Of a DNA stretch of 64,000 nt, positions 62,872 to 64,000 are shown piece after piece. The notes beneath the pieces are model-generated. The model was not told the origin of the DNA and made no database searches. It saw only the letters and a program-made list of their open reading frames with translations. Source of the DNA: JAXGZG01 sp050952065 (GTDB lineage: Bacteria > Bacillota > Sulfobacillia > Fermentithermobacillales > Fermentithermobacillaceae); the NCBI GenBank assembly GCA_050952065.1, contig JBMNKF010000009.1, forward strand, positions 62,001 to 126,000. Direction: 5' to 3'. A program made the position numbers and the translations under genes. Within the stretch, counting starts at the first letter, position 1. Every line of letters starts with the position of its first letter.

Positions 62872-64000
62872 ATGATTCGCTGGGTCCTGGCTTCATCGCC
62901 GCTCATAGTTCTTCTTGTGACCATGCTGGGCTTAAAGTGGAAGGCGAAGAGGGCCGGTACGCTCGCCTGGATAGTGGCATTGGCAGTGGCGTGGATTTTC
63001 TTTGGTGGCCATCCCCAACTCCTGGCTATGGCCTCGGCAAAAGGAGTCAGTCTCACGCTTTTCGTTGTCCTAATCATCTGGACTTCTGCGTTCATGTTTC
63101 AAATCATCAACGAGACCGGCACCGTCCCGGTTATCTCTCGGTGGATGGGAACCTTGTCGTCTGACAGCCTGATGCTGGGACTGCTCATGGGTTGGGCTTT
63201 GTCGGGAGTGATCCAGGCGGTGGCAGGGTATGGAGTGCCTGTGGCAGTGTGCGCTCCCCTCATGATAGCGGCAGGTTTCGACCCACTAGTGGCGGCATCG
63301 GCGACTCTTGTGGGACACGCCTGGTCGATAACTTTCGGTTCGATGGGCTCTTCGTACTATACCCTAAATTTGTCGACCAAACTGCCCGGGGACGTGCTCT
63401 CCCACTGGGTGGGCTTGACCTTCATTGTGCCGACCGTACTTACAGGTCTCGCAGTGGCACACATTACCCACGGCTTCGCAGGAGTGAGAAGGGGCTTTGC
63501 AAAGATTCTGGCAGCTGGACTGGCCATGGGAACTGTTCAATGGGTAATAGCGCGTATGGGGTCGGCCCAAATAGCCGCTCTATTGGGATCTCTCGCCGGA
63601 GTTGTGGTAATCGTGTTGACGTCTTCGGGGAGAAGGACCCAAAGCATGGCTTCCCAAGGGAGTCAAAGGGAGGTTTCTTTGGCTCTGACACCTTATTACG
63701 CCTTGTTAGCTCTCACTATGATTTCCCAAATCGGCCCTGTGAAGGCCTTTTTCAAACCTTTCAAATTCGGGGTGGACTATCCGGCCATGGTGACGCGGCT
63801 GGGGTACCAGGTAGTGGCCGAAAAGGCTTACGCCGCCATCGGGCTGTTTTCACATCCTGCCCCCATCATCGCTTTGGCGTCGATGGTGGGTATCGCAGTA
63901 TACAGGTGGAAGGGACTCCTCCAACCCGGGGCCCTGGGGAGAGCATGGCAAAACACTGTTAAGCAGTGCTGGCCGACCACCTTGGGAGTGCTGACCATGG
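62872..64000 (+). CDS. lctP: L-lactate permease family transporter, 3' partial
   Basis: Open from ATG 62872 (GGAGG seven bases before) to the window end, 376 residues so far. IRWVLASSPLIVLLVTMLGL is the typical first helix, then IIWTSAFMFQIINETGTV, LSGVIQAVAGYGVPVAVCAP (the family's QxVAGxGVP region) and HAWSITFGSMGSS. About ten helices are visible. LctP/LldP carriers bring in L-lactate or glycolate with protons. The distant LarA-like racemase would fit lactate use, but the link is only inference. Confidence 0.88.
   Translation, partial: MIRWVLASSPLIVLLVTMLGLKWKAKRAGTLAWIVALAVAWIFFGGHPQLLAMASAKGVSLTLFVVLIIWTSAFMFQIINETGTVPVISRWMGTLSSDSLMLGLLMGWALSGVIQAVAGYGVPVAVCAPLMIAAGFDPLVAASATLVGHAWSITFGSMGSSYYTLNLSTKLPGDVLSHWVGLTFIVPTVLTGLAVAHITHGFAGVRRGFAKILAAGLAMGTVQWVIARMGSAQIAALLGSLAGVVVIVLTSSGRRTQSMASQGSQREVSLALTPYYALLALTMISQIGPVKAFFKPFKFGVDYPAMVTRLGYQVVAEKAYAAIGLFSHPAPIIALASMVGIAVYRWKGLLQPGALGRAWQNTVKQCWPTTLGVLTM

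Noticed and set aside
63192..63962. 256-residue plus-strand frame near the window end
   Set aside because: Shadow of the lactate permease read one base out of frame; the real frame (from 62872) has ten helices and family motifs.

Overview
The window looks like chromosomal DNA of an endospore-forming member of the Bacillota, most likely a Clostridia-like anaerobe. It carries a GerA/GerB/Ger(x)C germination operon, a secreted S-layer-homology (SLH) protein, RNase HIII, a class A RNase P RNA, a YlbF-like protein and an AzgA-type purine permease. Shine-Dalgarno sites are strong, GTG and TTG starts are common, and base composition is moderately GC-rich throughout. I see no phage, insertion sequence, CRISPR array or rRNA. 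There is one tRNA (Pro, CGG) and one clear riboswitch (lysine). The species cannot be named from the sequence. || Layout. 0-8 kb: tail of an M14-type carboxypeptidase, rnhC, rnpB with its own promoter, a DedA protein with an extra membrane half, DNA polymerase IV, a DUF1893 protein and an M48 protease. 7.7-11.7 kb: a branched-chain amino-acid (Liv) ABC operon whose binding-protein gene has lost its 5' half at an abrupt junction with the M48 gene. 11.9-22.9 kb: SLH protein, PepV-type dipeptidase, then minus-strand operons (Orn/Lys/Arg decarboxylase, cell-wall amidase, F420-ligase-like protein; MoxR-type AAA ATPase with a VWA partner; ThiF/MoeB E1-like enzyme). 23.5-34.7 kb: zinc alcohol dehydrogenase, S9 peptidase, tRNA-Pro, purine permease, glutamate formiminotransferase and cyclodeaminase, a frameshifted M20 hydrolase and a DUF4153-like membrane protein. 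35-45.3 kb: LarA-type racemase, D-threonine-aldolase-like enzyme, MatC-type carrier, MATE transporter, CCA-adding enzyme, then two frameshifted genes (amidohydrolase, nucleosidase) around a ylbF-like gene. 45.3-52.6 kb: ABC-F protein, ger operon and a metal-permease-like protein. 53-56.4 kb: a VWA / PP2C / protein-kinase triad of the TerY-P (YegL-YegK-YegI-like) type. 56.4-59 kb: a polar amino-acid ABC transporter under a lysine riboswitch, with a frameshifted binding-protein gene. 59.3-64 kb: a MATE/ANKH-like membrane protein, leucyl aminopeptidase, a stand-alone protease N-domain and an L-lactate permease running off the end. || How it fits together. Much of the window serves amino-acid and peptide use: four or five peptidases, two amino-acid ABC importers, formimino-group transfer and a basic amino-acid decarboxylase. 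Regulatory or stress modules are the AAA-VWA pair and the VWA-PP2C-kinase triad; the triad is the best candidate for a little-studied signalling system. Five genes are broken. Four carry single-base indels, nearly all explainable as homopolymer contractions or expansions, and one is 5'-truncated. Both ABC importers are affected in the solute-binding protein only. Whether this is real decay or sequence error must be settled from reads.
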